7,852 bases of DNA, taken from NCBI GenBank assembly GCA_046050125.1, contig JBJOQB010000194.1:1-7852 (forward strand), written 5' to 3'. Below the pieces are notes generated by a model. The model saw nothing but the letters and a program-made list of their open reading frames with translations. It was not told the DNA's origin and did not search any database. This document shows positions 1 through 5,859 of this stretch, piece after piece. Within the stretch, counting starts at the first letter, position 1; each line of letters opens with the position of its first letter. A program made the translations under genes and the position numbers. The stretch comes from JAHFQJ01 sp046050125. Lineage in GTDB: Bacteria; Pseudomonadota; Gammaproteobacteria; Burkholderiales; Burkholderiaceae.

Positions 1-74
1 TCTCCATTCTTTCTCTTAGAGTATCCATATCTTACACTTTTATCATCTCCACATCTTTTACATATTATCTTCAT
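1..74 (-). CDS. IS1-like transposase (InsA-type zinc-ribbon N-terminus), partial
   Basis: Reading minus from the ATG at 74 gives 24 codons with no stop up to the window edge. The peptide opens with a CKRCG knuckle (Cys5 and Cys8) and continues into VRYGYSKRKNGE. This is the usual layout at the start of IS1-family InsA proteins: CxxC, then a hydrophobic-x-Y/N-G turn, then a basic stretch and G(E/K)Q. In the family this zinc ribbon recognises the terminal repeats of the element, and the DDE catalytic part lies further downstream, here off the window. No strong Shine-Dalgarno precedes the ATG (only AAG). IS1595-type or other zinc-ribbon transposases are alternatives, since only 24 residues are visible. 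Confidence 0.55.
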   Translation of the reverse strand, partial: MKIICKRCGDDKSVRYGYSKRKNG

Positions 75-120
75 CTTAATAAAACATTTATTATATCATA
101 AACTTATGTGGGCAATCCCT
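1..120 (-). mobile_element. Left end of an IS1-like insertion sequence (partial, runs off window)
   Basis: The minus strand here holds the start of a zinc-ribbon transposase (see the CDS at 1-74), preceded by a short leader with an extended -10 box (TGATATAAT, 90-98). About 45 bases lie between the transposase start and the sequence GGGATTGCCCACATAAG (minus strand, around 104-120). That resembles the roughly 55-base distance from the left terminal repeat to insA in IS1. The exact outer end is not determined, because the matching right end lies outside the window and no target duplication can be compared. The right limit of 120 is therefore an estimate. Confidence 0.5.
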
Positions 121-282
121 ATATTTAGTAGAGTTTGAGCTTTTTGAACATGGTGTATCCACCAATGTTTTTAATGCACACTGTGTTGGTGAATTGTTTG
201 GGTCTTTAATTGTTTGCGAGCCATCTTTTGTATAGATAGTTACATTGTGTTTATTCGGGCTTACGCTTATTGCACTAGGCAT
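91..282 (-). CDS. Small hypothetical protein, probably 3'-truncated by an IS insertion
   Basis: A 63-codon frame starts at an ATG preceded by a good Shine-Dalgarno (GGAG at 288-291, five bases before the ATG), so translation is plausible. The protein is polar, rich in Ser, Thr, Asn and Lys, with no signal peptide or membrane segment and three cysteines in its second half. I do not recognise a family. The last ten or so codons and the stop fall inside what looks like the left end of an IS1-like element. The C-terminus (around DCPHKFMI) is then probably encoded by the element, and the original 3' end would lie left of the window. Amino-acid content alone cannot show whether the remaining piece is functional. 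Confidence 0.45.
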   Translation of the reverse strand: MPSAISVSPNKHNVTIYTKDGSQTIKDPNNSPTQCALKTLVDTPCSKSSNSTKYRDCPHKFMI

Positions 283-372
283 AATTTCTCCAAATTTTAA
301 TAATTTTAATAAGTAAGTTCAGAACAAAATTGTAGTTTTATATTTTATTTATTTTTATATCTAAGCCAATAT

Positions 373-409
373 AAAAACTAAGTATAACCACATATTTTAG
401 TTATACTTA
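373..409 (-). terminator. Probable intrinsic terminator of the bL25 gene
   Basis: An inverted repeat pairs TAAGTATAAC (379-388) with GTTATACTTA (400-409), a perfect 10-bp stem around an 11-base loop. Read on the minus strand it is followed after one base by TTTTT (373-377). It lies 36 bases beyond the bL25 stop codon. The stem is A+T-rich, so its strength is uncertain. Confidence 0.55.
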
Positions 410-445
410 ATTTATTTTTAATCAATCAAAATGATAAATGACTAA

Positions 446-1012
446 TTAGTCTTTAGCAGCTGCAACAATTACTAATACAGTAGTTTCAGCACCAATACCT
501 AAGCTCACATTAGCTGGTAATGTTAAATCTTTAGCATGAACTGATTGACCTAATTCTAATTTAGATAAATCAAATTCAATGAATTTTGGTAAGTCAGCTG
601 GTAAGCAACGTACTTCAACTTGATTTTGTACATGAGTAACTAAACCACCGCCAGTTTTAACTGCAGGAGAAACTTCTTCGCCGTGGAAATGTACAGGTAC
701 ATTCATAACGATTGGTGTATTTGCATCAATACGTTGAAAATCAACGTGCATTACAACACGTTTGTATGGGTGCATTTGGTAATCACGTAATAAAACTTGT
801 TCTACTTTACCATCTAAATTCATAGCTAAAATAGAAGAATGAAATTCTTCCTTTTGTAAAGCATAAAACAATTCTTTGTGATTTAATTCAATTGATGTTG
901 GCTCTTGATTAGCACCGTATACGATACCTGGTGTGTTACCAGCAATACGTAGGCGGCGGCTCGCACCAGAACCTTGGTTTTCACGCTTAGCAGCGTTAAA
1001 TGATAATTCCAT
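446..1012 (-). CDS. rplY: 50S ribosomal protein bL25 (CTC/TL5 type)
   Basis: This is a 188-residue bL25 of the long, two-domain form and binds 5S rRNA in the central protuberance of the large ribosomal subunit. Residues 1 to about 92 are the 5S-binding domain, with RRLRIAGNTPGIVYG near the start and LLRDYQMHPYKRVVMHVDF at its end. Residues from about 98 form the TL5/CTC beta domain, with the VPVHFHGEEVSPAVKTGG stretch and LELGQSVHAKDLTLP. The length is normal for the long form seen in Betaproteobacteria. The ATG at 1012 was chosen because GGAG (1019-1022) sits six bases before it. An in-frame TTG four codons upstream would overlap that Shine-Dalgarno and extend past the conserved N-terminus. 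In many bacteria this gene is followed by pth, but here a hairpin terminator and a different gene follow. Confidence 0.97.
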   Translation of the reverse strand: MELSFNAAKRENQGSGASRRLRIAGNTPGIVYGANQEPTSIELNHKELFYALQKEEFHSSILAMNLDGKVEQVLLRDYQMHPYKRVVMHVDFQRIDANTPIVMNVPVHFHGEEVSPAVKTGGGLVTHVQNQVEVRCLPADLPKFIEFDLSKLELGQSVHAKDLTLPANVSLGIGAETTVLVIVAAAKD

Positions 1013-1060
1013 TCTATTCTCCAATAATTTAAAAAACTTCTCGCGACCAAGAAGAGCTAA

Positions 1061-1069
1061 ATTATAGCA
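1061..1069 (-). promoter_or_regulatory. Extended -10 promoter of bL25
   Basis: The minus strand reads TGCTATAAT, a perfect extended -10 (TGnTATAAT). It would start transcription near 1054, about 41 bases before the bL25 ATG. The matching -35 region (around AACATG, 17 bases upstream) is weak, as is usual for extended -10 promoters. The leader contains a small hairpin, CTTCT with AGAAG (1037-1041 and 1050-1054). Confidence 0.55.
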
Positions 1070-1111
1070 TATATTATAATATACATGTTATTTTTATAGG
1101 AGAGCTTTAGG

Positions 1112-1128
1112 CAGTATGTACAATTAAA
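1112..1128 (+). repeat. TGTACA-centred repeat, copy A
   Basis: The element TATGTACA-N2-TAAA occurs here, upstream of the 168-residue protein gene, and twice more just after that gene (1717-1730 in the same orientation, 1771-1784 inverted). Copies A and C therefore bracket the gene as an inverted pair. The extended wording CAGTATGTACA here and CAGGTATGTACA in copy C are also alike. Confidence 0.5.
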
Positions 1129-1197
1129 ATTAATTATGTTAAATTTGCTTGATTGATTAATTTTTATTTTAGTTTAATTTACCTAACAGGAGATTTT

Positions 1198-1704
1198 ATG
1201 AGAGGTTTAGTTGTGGCAGGTACTGCACTCACAGTGGTTGGTGGTGGACTTTTTGCATTAATTGGAGTTCCAATTTCTAGTGCTGTTATAGGGCAAAAGG
1301 CTACAGATGCATGTAGGAGAGATTGTTTGAATCAATTTGATAGTCTAACTAGAGCGATTGGTATAGATAATCAACAATATAAGACTAGATATACTAAAGC
1401 AAATGATCGCTATTACTCGTCAAGTTGCCATGAGGTTGTTGATAATCATAATATATTTACTCAGCATCCAAAGTTAAGCGTTACATTTTATGATCCAGAT
1501 GCATATAATAAATTTCATGAAGTGTATGACCAAGTTATTTCTGGTAAAAATCTTCAAGGTATTCCTTGTGAATTTGAAGAGTTATCTAATAAAAATGCAT
1601 TAGTTGAGTTAGAAATTGTACAAAATTTGACTTCAACTAAAACGGCTAGTGCTTCTAATCCAACTGCAACACCAACTAAAGTAGCTAGAAATTTTAATGC
1701 TTAG
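1198..1704 (+). CDS. Hypothetical membrane-anchored or exported protein with four cysteines
   Basis: I do not recognise this 168-residue protein. The ATG at 1198 follows AGGAGA (1188-1193), so the longer TTG-started frame from 1153 is not needed. Residues 3 to about 31 form one long glycine-rich hydrophobic segment without a clear cleavage site, fitting an N-terminal anchor or uncleaved signal. The rest is soluble and polar, with cysteines at 39, 43, 77 and 124. A CxxxC pair just after the membrane segment plus two more cysteines could form two disulfides if the domain is outside the cytoplasm. The last 20 residues are a Thr/Ala/Asn-rich tail that is probably disordered. It is transcribed away from bL25 and converges with the membrane protein gene at 1801. 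No convincing promoter was found between 1081 and 1197. The gene is bracketed by TGTACA-centred repeats. Confidence 0.7.
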   Translation: MRGLVVAGTALTVVGGGLFALIGVPISSAVIGQKATDACRRDCLNQFDSLTRAIGIDNQQYKTRYTKANDRYYSSSCHEVVDNHNIFTQHPKLSVTFYDPDAYNKFHEVYDQVISGKNLQGIPCEFEELSNKNALVELEIVQNLTSTKTASASNPTATPTKVARNFNA

Positions 1705-1716
1705 CCATTTACTTGA

Positions 1717-1784
1717 TATGTACAACTAAATATTATTATGATTTATCTGAAAATCTCTAAAAATTATATATTTAGCTGTACATA
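1717..1784. repeat. Inverted repeat (copies B and C of the TGTACA element) between convergent genes
   Basis: TATGTACAACTAAATAT (1717-1733) is complementary to ATATTTAGCTGTACATA (1768-1784) at 16 of 17 positions, around a 34-base spacer. It fills the gap between the convergent genes ending at 1704 and 1801. It could fold in RNA from either strand, but there is no T-run straight after either arm, so a classical terminator is doubtful. A third copy of the arm lies at 1112-1128. Confidence 0.6.
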
Positions 1785-1800
1785 CCTGATTTAGGAACGA

Positions 1801-2244
1801 TTATAGTTTTTCGTCTTGTGGATTATCTTCTTTTTCTAATGCATTTGCATCTAAAGGTTTCTCTTCAGATTTTTTTGGGTGCATAGGTGCTAATTGATTT
1901 AGATATGAAACTATTAAATATACAAAAAACAGCACTAACATTGATAAAATAATTGAAGTAGCTGCACTTCTAACACTTTCCCAAGCTTCAGAAATCATTA
2001 GCTCAATGCTAAATTTTTTATTTGTATCTTGAAAGAATTTTTGCAAATTATATATATTCACACCTGAAGATGTACCAATAATAAATAATGCTATTTGTAC
2101 GTACTTACGCCATACTTGTTGCATTTCATTTACAAACATTTTAGAAACGGTGCTGTTAATTACAGGGCTTAAAATTTTAATTAATAATAATGAAGAGCAA
2201 ACTGATAACAACAACGTAATCAAGAATATCGCAAAAAAAATCAT
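1801..2244 (-). CDS. Small integral membrane protein of unknown function, downstream of mltD
   Basis: This 147-residue protein has a strongly hydrophobic N-terminal segment (residues 1-25), a shorter hydrophobic stretch (about 50-62) and a clear third membrane segment (about 95-116). A charged, Glu/Lys/Asp-rich C-terminal tail of about 28 residues follows. The ATG at 2244 follows AAGGAAAG, a good Shine-Dalgarno. Only 34 bases separate it from the end of mltD and no terminator is visible between them, so the two are probably co-transcribed. That suggests, but does not show, a role at the cell envelope. I do not recognise a named family. Confidence 0.75.
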   Translation of the reverse strand: MIFFAIFLITLLLSVCSSLLLIKILSPVINSTVSKMFVNEMQQVWRKYVQIALFIIGTSSGVNIYNLQKFFQDTNKKFSIELMISEAWESVRSAATSIILSMLVLFFVYLIVSYLNQLAPMHPKKSEEKPLDANALEKEDNPQDEKL

Positions 2245-2278
2245 AACTTTCCTTATATTTTACACTTTAATAATAAAT

Positions 2279-4141
2279 CTAATTTCTAGTAATATGTTGC
2301 CTTTTTTCTGCTACTCTTACCAATTTTGCATGCTTAGAGTGTTTATCTTCTTTAGCAACTTCTATTTTTTCTTTTTTAGCTATTCTATCACTTTTATCGT
2401 TTTTTTTTCTGTTTTTCTCATGTCTATCAACTTTAGAATTTCTAAATTTAGAATTATTATTAGTGGTATTTTCTGCTAAATTGTTTCTTGATTTTTTATT
2501 ATTTAATTTTGCAATAAATAATTTTTCGCTCGGCTTATGTACTTCTTCTGGTTCTGGTTTTTGAGAATGTATAACTTTATTATATGGTACAACTAATGTT
2601 AGCCTTTGTCCTCGCTTTAACCCTTTACCTACTTTATTCCATGCTTTTATTTGGCTTACACTTACGTCATATCTATCAGCAATGCTAGATAAGGTATCAC
2701 GTTTATGTACATAAACTAATACTCTTTTTAATTCAGGTGTATCTCTTTCTGTACTGATTTTACCATTTTCAGCAATATGCTCGCTAATGTCGCCTTGCAA
2801 ATTACCAACTTTAGGCATTAGTACAGTAGAACCAGCTCTAAACCTAAAGCCTTTACCAATATTGTTAATATCACGTATCACACTTGCATCAACACCAAAC
2901 CTTTGAGCTAAAACTTCTACTTTCTCTTTTTTTTCTACGGTAATTGCTGTCATGGTAGAAAGTGGCCATTTGTGATTTTTTAAATTATCTTGGAATTTCT
3001 CTGCTTTATCCCAAGGCAATAAAATTTGTGGCTTAGTTGCTCCAATAATTACACGCTTGTTGAATGAAGGGTTAATTGCCTTAAATTCATTCAATGGCAT
3101 TTCTGCTAATCTAGCTGCTAAATCTACATCAATATCTTTTGCTGTTGTAACTGTAACAAAATATGGGTGATTTGGTATATCAAAAAGATTTATGCCATAT
3201 TTTTGAGGGTCGCTAATGATATTTTTTACCGCTTGTAATTTAGGTACATAATACCTTGTTTCATTTGGCATATTAATAGCAGTGTAACTTGGTGTTGTTA
3301 TACCCTGAGCTTTAGCACGATTGATTGCTTTTGATACAGAGCCTTCACCCCAATTGTAGGCAGCTAAGGCTAAATGCCAATCGCCAAACATACCATGTAA
3401 TTTTTGTAAATAATCTAAAGCGGCTGTTGTAGAGGATAAAACATCTCGCCTTTCATCTACAAACATATTTTGTTCTAAATTAAAGTATTTACCTGTTTTA
3501 GGCATAAATTGCCAAATTCCTGCCGCTTTTGCACTTGATTTTGCTACAGGATTAAATGCAGATTCAATAATTGGTAATAATGCTAACTCTAAGGGCATAT
3601 TACGCTTTTCTAGCTCTTCTACGATGTGATACAAGTATTTACTTGCTCTTTCATTAATTCTTGAAAAATATTCAGGGCGAGCAGCATACCAAGTAGTTTT
3701 TTCGCTTGCTTGCTCATTTTCTAAATTTGGCATAGCAAAGCCTGCACGAATTCTATTCCACAGGCTTGCATCATTTTTGCTGTATTTACTATGTATGCTT
3801 GTTTTATCTATATCAATTACTTCTTGATTTAAAAAACTAACCTTTGTGTCTTCAAATGGCACGGCTTGTACAGCTGTAGTACTTGCATTATCAGTAGATT
3901 TAACCTCATTAATTTTGTCTAAAGGTATTGCTCTAACTGCTTGTTGAGATGTTTGTTTATCTTCTTTATTTTTAGCTGGGCTAGCGGATAAACTCGATTT
4001 ATCTTTACTATCTTGCTTTTGTGTTGACGGCTTTTGAATAATTAACTCGATTGGCTCATCAGCAGCATGTGCATTACCACAAAAAACAGATATACCAGAT
4101 AATGCTAAAATAGTCGATAAATAAATTTTGCGATAAAACAT
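2279..4141 (-). CDS. mltD: Membrane-bound lytic murein transglycosylase D with two LysM domains
   Basis: MltD cuts the MurNAc-GlcNAc bond of peptidoglycan in the periplasm, leaving 1,6-anhydro ends. Numbered from the ATG at 4141 (620 residues), residues 1-26 are a signal peptide ending AHA. The lone Cys inside it lacks a lipobox, unlike E. coli MltD, a lipoprotein. Residues about 155-285 form the SLT domain, with PIIESAF carrying the catalytic Glu193, then AAGIWQFMP (206-214) and AAYNWGEGSV (260-269). LysM repeats lie at about 398-444 and 473-519. The final 100 residues are a highly Lys/Asn/Arg-rich tail, unusual in length and charge. An in-frame ATG at 4156 would add five residues. The 4141 start leaves about 19 bases after the predicted transcription start, while 4156 would leave about four. 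Neither has a Shine-Dalgarno. A small membrane protein gene follows by 34 bases. Confidence 0.95.
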   Translation of the reverse strand: MFYRKIYLSTILALSGISVFCGNAHAADEPIELIIQKPSTQKQDSKDKSSLSASPAKNKEDKQTSQQAVRAIPLDKINEVKSTDNASTTAVQAVPFEDTKVSFLNQEVIDIDKTSIHSKYSKNDASLWNRIRAGFAMPNLENEQASEKTTWYAARPEYFSRINERASKYLYHIVEELEKRNMPLELALLPIIESAFNPVAKSSAKAAGIWQFMPKTGKYFNLEQNMFVDERRDVLSSTTAALDYLQKLHGMFGDWHLALAAYNWGEGSVSKAINRAKAQGITTPSYTAINMPNETRYYVPKLQAVKNIISDPQKYGINLFDIPNHPYFVTVTTAKDIDVDLAARLAEMPLNEFKAINPSFNKRVIIGATKPQILLPWDKAEKFQDNLKNHKWPLSTMTAITVEKKEKVEVLAQRFGVDASVIRDINNIGKGFRFRAGSTVLMPKVGNLQGDISEHIAENGKISTERDTPELKRVLVYVHKRDTLSSIADRYDVSVSQIKAWNKVGKGLKRGQRLTLVVPYNKVIHSQKPEPEEVHKPSEKLFIAKLNNKKSRNNLAENTTNNNSKFRNSKVDRHEKNRKKNDKSDRIAKKEKIEVAKEDKHSKHAKLVRVAEKRQHITRN

Positions 4142-4166
4142 AACATATGCAAACATGTAAAATTAC

Positions 4167-4195
4167 ATTATGTCATTAAATGAATATATGGTCAA
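4167..4195 (-). promoter_or_regulatory. Probable sigma-70 promoter of mltD
   Basis: On the minus strand TTGACC (4190-4195) and CATAAT (4167-4172) are separated by 17 bases, each matching the consensus at five of six positions. Transcription would begin near 4160. That favours the ATG at 4141 over the one at 4156 as the mltD start. Confidence 0.55.
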
Positions 4196-4370
4196 TTTGA
4201 CTATAATTTCAGTTTTTTTATGTAGTGAATTCACAAATATATGTTTAATAAATTAATATTAAATTTAAATAATTACAGTTAATCTTGTTGAAACTAAGAA
4301 TAAATTATATCATCTAAAATATCACTAAAAATTATGAAAGTGTTAAATACAGATAGATAAAATTTGATTT

Positions 4371-4445
4371 AATGTCATTCCCATGTACACGAGAATCCAG
4401 TAAACAAAAATTCTTGGTACCTGCCTTCGCAGGTATGATGGCATT
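4371..4445. repeat. Dispersed palindromic repeat of the GTCATTCCC type
   Basis: This 75-base stretch begins AATGTCATTCCC and ends with the near-complement GATGGCATT. It contains GAGAATCCAG and an inner hairpin TACCTGC-CTTC-GCAGGTA (4418-4435). Its wording matches the short palindromic repeats (GTCATTCCC...GGGAATCCAG) scattered between genes in many proteobacteria. The left half is degenerate. It lies downstream of grpE, and read on the minus strand its hairpin is followed by CCAAGAATTTTTG, so it may also terminate grpE transcription. The rest of the 4157-4486 gap holds the mltD promoter and otherwise plain A+T-rich sequence with no gene that I can see. Confidence 0.7.
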
Positions 4446-4486
4446 GTAAGTAAGTTGTCTAAGATAAATATTTTATACTCTAAAAA

Positions 4487-5020
4487 TTAATTACCTGCTG
4501 AAACTACTACTAAAGCAGGTCTTAATAATCTTTCTGATAATTTATAACCTTTTTGCATTACATCAATTACGGTGTTTGCTGGCTTATCACTTGGTATAGA
4601 TGATATAGCTTGATGATATGAAGGGTCTAGCATTTCGCCAACAGGATTAATTGCAACTACTTTTTGCTTATCAAAAGCTGTTTGCAATTGCTTCATTGTT
4701 AAATCAATCCCTTGTTTCATGGTTTCAATATTACCTGAATTATCTGCTAAAACTGCTTGCAAGCTGTCCATAACTGATAATAAGCCTTCTGCAAATCCTT
4801 CTACTGCAAATTTACGCATTTTATCTAAATCTTCAATGCTACGTCGCCTAATATTATCTCCATCGGCTTTCGCACGTAACCATGCATCATGATATTCATT
4901 AGCTTTGGCTAAAGCTTGTTCTAACTCGGTTAATTGTTCTTCAGTAGAGTTATTATCATTATTTTGTAATAAATCTTCAGTGTTGCCATTTATTGTATTT
5001 TCGCTTGCATTATTTTGCAT
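4487..5020 (-). CDS. grpE: Nucleotide exchange factor GrpE
   Basis: GrpE releases ADP from DnaK in the cytosolic Hsp70 cycle and acts as a thermosensor. From the ATG at 5020 the protein has 177 residues, normal for the family. It has a disordered acidic/Asn-rich start (1-27), a long coiled-coil helix (about 28-75, including the conserved WLRAKADGDNIRRR region), a helical bundle, and a C-terminal beta domain (about 122-175) with the family signature from NPVGEMLDPSYHQAIS to VMQKGYKLSERLLRPALV. GGGAG (5027-5031) lies six bases before this ATG and three before an adjacent ATG at 5023, so the start may be one codon longer. A longer open frame running up to 5167 is rejected because it covers the promoter and the divergent gene. 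dnaK and dnaJ are not adjacent. The wording is closest to Betaproteobacteria. Confidence 0.96.
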   Translation of the reverse strand: MQNNASENTINGNTEDLLQNNDNNSTEEQLTELEQALAKANEYHDAWLRAKADGDNIRRRSIEDLDKMRKFAVEGFAEGLLSVMDSLQAVLADNSGNIETMKQGIDLTMKQLQTAFDKQKVVAINPVGEMLDPSYHQAISSIPSDKPANTVIDVMQKGYKLSERLLRPALVVVSAGN

Positions 5021-5043
5021 CATAAACTCCCTTGTCATAGAAT

Positions 5044-5074
5044 AGTATATATGGATTATTTTTTGATTTTCAAG
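5044..5074 (-). promoter_or_regulatory. Heat-shock (sigma-32-like) promoter of grpE, overlapping a sigma-70-like -10
   Basis: On the minus strand CTTGAAA (5068-5074) is followed after 11 bases by ATCCATAT (5049-5056). The sigma-32 consensus is CTTGAAA, a spacer of roughly 11 to 16 bases, then CCCCATnT. The first element matches fully and the second at all but two of its fixed positions. The same -35 with TATACT (5044-5049) and an 18-base spacer also makes an acceptable sigma-70 promoter, so both forms of RNA polymerase might use this site. It lies in the divergent gap shared with the gene at 5103. Confidence 0.65.
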
Positions 5075-5102
5075 CACTAAGATGTGAAGGAGAATATTTA
5101 AA

Positions 5103-5795
5103 ATGCTTTTAAAAAACACCAAATATAAATTAATCATTACAGCACTTGCTTTAGCTGTATTATCCACATCTAATGTTTATGCAGCAAAGAAAAAAAAGAA
5201 ACCAGCCCCACCACCTCCACCAACACTTGGTAGCACTAAAGATTATGGTGTAAAACCATTTGATTATGACCCTAGCATTTTTGATATGCAATTAGGCACA
5301 ACTACATTTGAGCAAGCTGATAAAGTAGTCCAAATAGAGGGTGGAATAATCAATGCATATAACTACGGTGAAGTAAATGCACAAATTGATACATTAAATG
5401 CACATGAAGATAAAGCAAATGTACTAGTAAATAAAGAAATTGTACTAGCTGATTTTGTTGGTGTTCCCGTTGACCATTTACTTAAAGGAAGAATGGGGTT
5501 TTATAAAGATAAATTATATTTTTTATACTACGAGTTTGAGCCTAGCATGAGTTTTGATAAGCTTGAAATGCAAGTTGTAGCAAAATACGGTAAACCACAT
5601 AAAATCGGCGGCTTCCCAGATAGATTTTTAGAGTGGAAGTTTTTAAGCTCTACGCTAACATTAAAAGATAATTTCACAGGTGCTGACCGCATGGTATTTA
5701 CCCATAACAAACTACTTGATTTAGCAAATAAATCCAACAAAACTATTGTTAAAGAGGAAAAAAACTCTGCGTATAAACAGCAGAGGGCTTTTTAA
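5103..5795 (+). CDS. Hypothetical periplasmic protein with lysine/proline-rich linker
   Basis: I do not recognise a named family. The 230-residue protein starts at an ATG preceded by AAGGAG (5087-5092). Residues 1-27 form a signal peptide (KNTKYK, hydrophobic core, then NVYA), predicted to be cut at VYA. The mature end opens with a run of lysines and a poly-proline linker (about 29-40). The body has no cysteines and shows two stretches typical of small beta-rich periplasmic proteins: LGTTTFEQADKVVQ (64-77), then FYKDKLYFLYYEF and KYGKP (about 133-165). An 'F.dkLy...Y..F...L..KYGKP' pattern like this occurs in proteins with an SmpA/BLIP-like fold; that similarity is impression only. The C-terminus is lysine-rich, and its last ten codons overlap an intrinsic terminator. 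It is divergent from grpE across an 82-base gap. Confidence 0.8.
   Translation: MLLKNTKYKLIITALALAVLSTSNVYAAKKKKKPAPPPPPTLGSTKDYGVKPFDYDPSIFDMQLGTTTFEQADKVVQIEGGIINAYNYGEVNAQIDTLNAHEDKANVLVNKEIVLADFVGVPVDHLLKGRMGFYKDKLYFLYYEFEPSMSFDKLEMQVVAKYGKPHKIGGFPDRFLEWKFLSSTLTLKDNFTGADRMVFTHNKLLDLANKSNKTIVKEEKNSAYKQQRAF
5765..5793 (+). terminator. Intrinsic terminator overlapping the end of the coding region
   Basis: CTCTGC (5765-5770) pairs with GCAGAG (5780-5785) around a nine-base loop. GGC and five T residues (5789-5793) follow. The stem lies within the last codons of the gene at 5103-5795, and the T-run reaches into its TAA stop codon. Confidence 0.65.
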
Positions 5796-5808
5796 ATTAG
5801 GGTGTTTT

Positions 5809-5831
5809 GCCATACCTGCGAAAGCAGGTAT
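5809..5831. repeat. Short copy of the dispersed palindrome (GAAA-loop hairpin)
   Basis: ATACCTGC-GAAA-GCAGGTAT (5812-5831) is a perfect 8-bp hairpin with a GAAA loop. With the preceding TGCC it matches the inverted right half of the repeat at 4371-4445, differing by one missing CAT and one loop base. It sits between the ends of two convergent genes and could form in RNA from either strand. Confidence 0.65.
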
Positions 5832-5859
5832 ATATAATTTGCATCAAGCAATTTAAAAA

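Noticed and set aside
1153..1197. TTG-started extension of the 168-residue protein
   Set aside because: The strong AGGAGA site at 1188-1193 lies inside the extension and fits the ATG at 1198.
2150..2479. Plus-strand open frame of 109 codons with hydrophobic residues
   Set aside because: It is opposite the lysine/asparagine-rich tail of MltD and the start of the membrane protein gene. Its Phe/Ile-rich wording is the mirror of Lys/Asn codons, and it has no good ribosome site.
2701..2716. Perfect 16-base palindrome GTTTATGTACATAAAC
   Set aside because: It resembles the TGTACA repeat but lies in mltD codons for the VYVHK stretch of the second LysM domain and lacks the TAAA part of the motif.
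5021..5167. N-terminal extension of grpE adding about 49 residues with a hydrophobic stretch
   Set aside because: It would cover the grpE promoter and the start of the divergent gene. The GGGAG ribosome site and usual GrpE length support the ATG at 5020 or 5023.
5160..5168. Exact DnaA-box word TTATCCACA
   Set aside because: It lies inside the signal-peptide codons of the gene at 5103, is isolated, and has no nearby cluster, so there is no sign of a replication origin.
5528..5740. Minus-strand open frame of 70 codons
   Set aside because: It is wholly opposite the periplasmic protein gene at 5103-5795, with no Shine-Dalgarno and no recognisable content.
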